A stretch of DNA of 17,141 nucleotides from assembly GCA_910578845.1 (NCBI GenBank), contig CAJTSL010000007.1, forward strand, positions 5,349 to 22,489, read 5' to 3'. Source of the stretch: an uncultured Lachnospiraceae bacterium (GTDB taxonomy: Bacteria; Bacillota; Clostridia; Lachnospirales; Lachnospiraceae). The position numbers and the translations under genes were made by a program. A model generated the notes under the pieces. It was not told where the DNA came from. It made no database searches and saw only the letters and a program-made list of their open reading frames with translations. This document shows, piece after piece, positions 15,777-17,141 of this stretch (the stretch's first letter is position 1; each line of letters opens with the position of its first letter).

Positions 15777-15806
15777 ATTATAAGGAGCATGACAAACATT
15801 TTGCAA
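15777..15806 (-). promoter_or_regulatory. Promoter of the fructokinase gene
   Basis: On the minus strand TTGCAA (15806-15801), an 18-bp spacer and a perfect TATAAT (15782-15777) precede the fructokinase start by about 50 bp. It separates this gene from the ATPase/TOPRIM-like cassette upstream on the same strand. Confidence 0.55.
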
Positions 15807-15819
15807 CTATAATCTTTCA

Positions 15820-16356
15820 CTATGCTTTTAGTATTTCAACTAAATAATGCTCATCATTTTTATGTGCGTGGTTACGTTGCTTGTATTCTTGCATTGCCTT
15901 TAACAGCTTCTGGATATCATGTCCATAATATTCTTCATAGAAAATGGTGTCTCCTTTATACTTATGCCTATTATAAACAATATTCTCTCTTGCAAAATCC
16001 TTTGGTCGCTTCCGAGTTTTGTTTTTTTCGTATTCCTTAAATTTTTTCTCTGATATAATTAATAAAATTTCTAACTCTGGCAAGGTACAATACTTGGTTA
16101 CCTTTTTGATCTGCGGCCTGAATTCCACAGGGATATCCAATTTGTCCGTTTGTTTATCCCCAATCCTCCATATTTCCACATCACCTCCGTATAATCTTAG
16201 TTGCCCCATGACCATTGGTGATTTTCTAATTTGGCGTGCATGATACGTTATACGCCCGAGTAAGTCATCTTCGCGTATCTTTAACTTTTTATTTTCCAAT
16301 AACATATCAATTAATTTCTTCTCGTTAGCACCCTCACACATAATCAAATACTTCAT
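15820..16356 (-). CDS. Small TOPRIM/RloB-like partner of the AAA ATPase (putative defence effector)
   Basis: 178-residue protein with no certain family. It opens with MKYLIMCEGANEKK, a beta strand followed by the E-G-x-x-E pattern (E8) of TOPRIM/RloB domains. WRIGDKQTD (63-71) supplies two aspartates, D67 and D71, at the place of the second TOPRIM acidic motif. A conserved-looking PELEILLIISEKKFKEYEK follows at 93-111. The spacing to the ATPase gene is an ATGA overlap, so the two are translationally coupled. By analogy with RloAB, AbiL and PARIS, where an AAA_15 ATPase controls a small TOPRIM-type effector, I infer a nuclease or other toxic effector released on phage infection. The second acidic motif is non-canonical (DxxxD, not DxD), so catalysis is uncertain. 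The region is clearly AT-richer than the fructokinase gene. Confidence 0.55.
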   Translation of the reverse strand: MKYLIMCEGANEKKLIDMLLENKKLKIREDDLLGRITYHARQIRKSPMVMGQLRLYGGDVEIWRIGDKQTDKLDIPVEFRPQIKKVTKYCTLPELEILLIISEKKFKEYEKNKTRKRPKDFARENIVYNRHKYKGDTIFYEEYYGHDIQKLLKAMQEYKQRNHAHKNDEHYLVEILKA

Positions 16357-17069
16357 TTCATTAATTCCTTTTTCAGTTCCATTAATGCTTCATAATTAAC
16401 AGCCGTATCAAATGCATTCTGATAAAATTTTTTACTCTTTAGAAGCTCTGTCCTAATGCCATATTCTTCATACATATTGTTTATAATGACTTTATCTTTG
16501 GCATGTGTTACCCAAATATTATCGCTACGGTTGAATAAATCTAATAATTCACAATAATGTGTTGAAAAATATAAAGTCGCATTTTTTTTATTCACCTGCT
16601 TATCTTTGTATAACATTATCAAATTTTCAACTAGCGTTTTATGGAAGTGATTTTCTATTTCATCTACAATCAAATCGAATCCCATTTTCAGTGAAATAAT
16701 CGCTATCATATATAAGTTAATGCCTTTCGTAGTTCCGCTAGACAGAAAAGAATATAATTCTCTGGCTGAAAACATTCTTTCTATTCCTTGATAGATCAAA
16801 CCATAATTATTTTCATCTATTTGTTTTAAATTCGTTATATTTTCATCAAAAATTTTGAGGACTTTTGATAAGAACTGAGGATCAATCTTTGTAAGTTCCA
16901 TAAATTTAAACGTTGCTGAATATTCTTTTTCATTTTCCATGGAAATATCATAATATATTTCTCTAATAGTTGATTTTTTTAGAATAAAAAATACAATAGA
17001 AAAGTCTTCAGGGACTTCTCCTTTTATTTGGCAGCGTTCCTGCCAATCCTCTGATAAGATTTGCTTCAA
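16353..17069 (-). CDS. AAA_15/RloA-like ATPase, C-terminal part only (possibly broken)
   Basis: 238 residues with the C-terminal half of an SMC/ABC-like ATPase: signature FLSSGTTKG (108-116), Walker B FDLIVDEIENHFH (131-143) and H-loop YFSTHY (167-172, H171). These resemble COG1106/RloA, the ATPase of OLD-like defence pairs. A Walker A motif is absent. The frame is closed upstream by TAG at 17118-17120, and the only start codon after it is TTG at 17069, without a ribosome site. The N-terminal half must therefore lie beyond the window in another frame or be separated by a nonsense codon. I infer a split or decayed gene, or a sequencing error. It overlaps the small partner gene by 4 bp. One 60-base line here (16381-16440) is 25% GC against 53% in the fructokinase gene (15181-15240). 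Confidence 0.6.
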   Translation of the reverse strand: MKQILSEDWQERCQIKGEVPEDFSIVFFILKKSTIREIYYDISMENEKEYSATFKFMELTKIDPQFLSKVLKIFDENITNLKQIDENNYGLIYQGIERMFSARELYSFLSSGTTKGINLYMIAIISLKMGFDLIVDEIENHFHKTLVENLIMLYKDKQVNKKNATLYFSTHYCELLDLFNRSDNIWVTHAKDKVIINNMYEEYGIRTELLKSKKFYQNAFDTAVNYEALMELKKELMK

Positions 17070-17141
17070 TTTTGTTTTATAATATTTTGCTGGAAAATTT
17101 TTATGGAGAAGATGAACCTAAAGATCGATTTTTGCATTATG

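Overview
The window looks like a chromosomal segment of a spore-forming, low-to-medium GC Firmicute, most likely a gut Lachnospiraceae/Clostridia relative. The reasons are Gram-positive style Shine-Dalgarno sites, a YesM/YesN-type two-component system, a spore maturation protein B homologue, a ROK fructokinase and a FtsX-type ABC exporter with a long coiled coil. This is inferred from gene content and style; no rRNA or tRNA is present to fix the taxonomy.

Layout. (1) 49-1134, plus: a GntR/LacI hybrid (AraR-type) sugar regulator. It converges on a minus-strand sensory operon (5376-1151): a YesM-type histidine kinase, a YtfQ-like sugar-binding lipoprotein overlapping it by 17 bp, and a YesN-type AraC response regulator. 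No permease or ATPase genes accompany the binding protein, so it looks like an extracellular sensing module. (2) 5497-8517, plus: a membrane diguanylate cyclase (GGEEF) with a terminator-like hairpin at its stop codon, then a membrane-anchored DUF885 zinc-peptidase-like protein with a TTG start. (3) 13319-8493, minus: ABC ATPase, a 1184-residue FtsX permease with a roughly 375-residue helical hairpin, and a MarR regulator that probably controls the operon. (4) 13320-14255: a 490-bp AT-rich intergenic region, a small XRE regulator (13810-14067), then an AT-rich spacer with a strong-looking promoter pointing back antisense to the XRE gene. (5) 15724-14256, minus: ROK fructokinase, then spmB. The spmB Shine-Dalgarno and start codon are embedded in a 16-bp hairpin followed by a T run. 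(6) 17141-15820, minus: an AT-rich two-gene cassette with an ATGA overlap. It holds the C-terminal half of an AAA_15/RloA-like ATPase and a 178-residue TOPRIM/RloB-like protein, and resembles OLD/RloAB/AbiL/PARIS-type phage-defence pairs.

The best candidates for something undescribed are the ATPase/TOPRIM-like cassette at the right edge, whose ATPase frame is closed by a stop before any Walker A motif, and the self-sequestering hairpin at the spmB start. Next are the two convergent promoters around xre that share a 10-mer, and the giant exporter coiled coil with a SHOCT-like motif at its turn.
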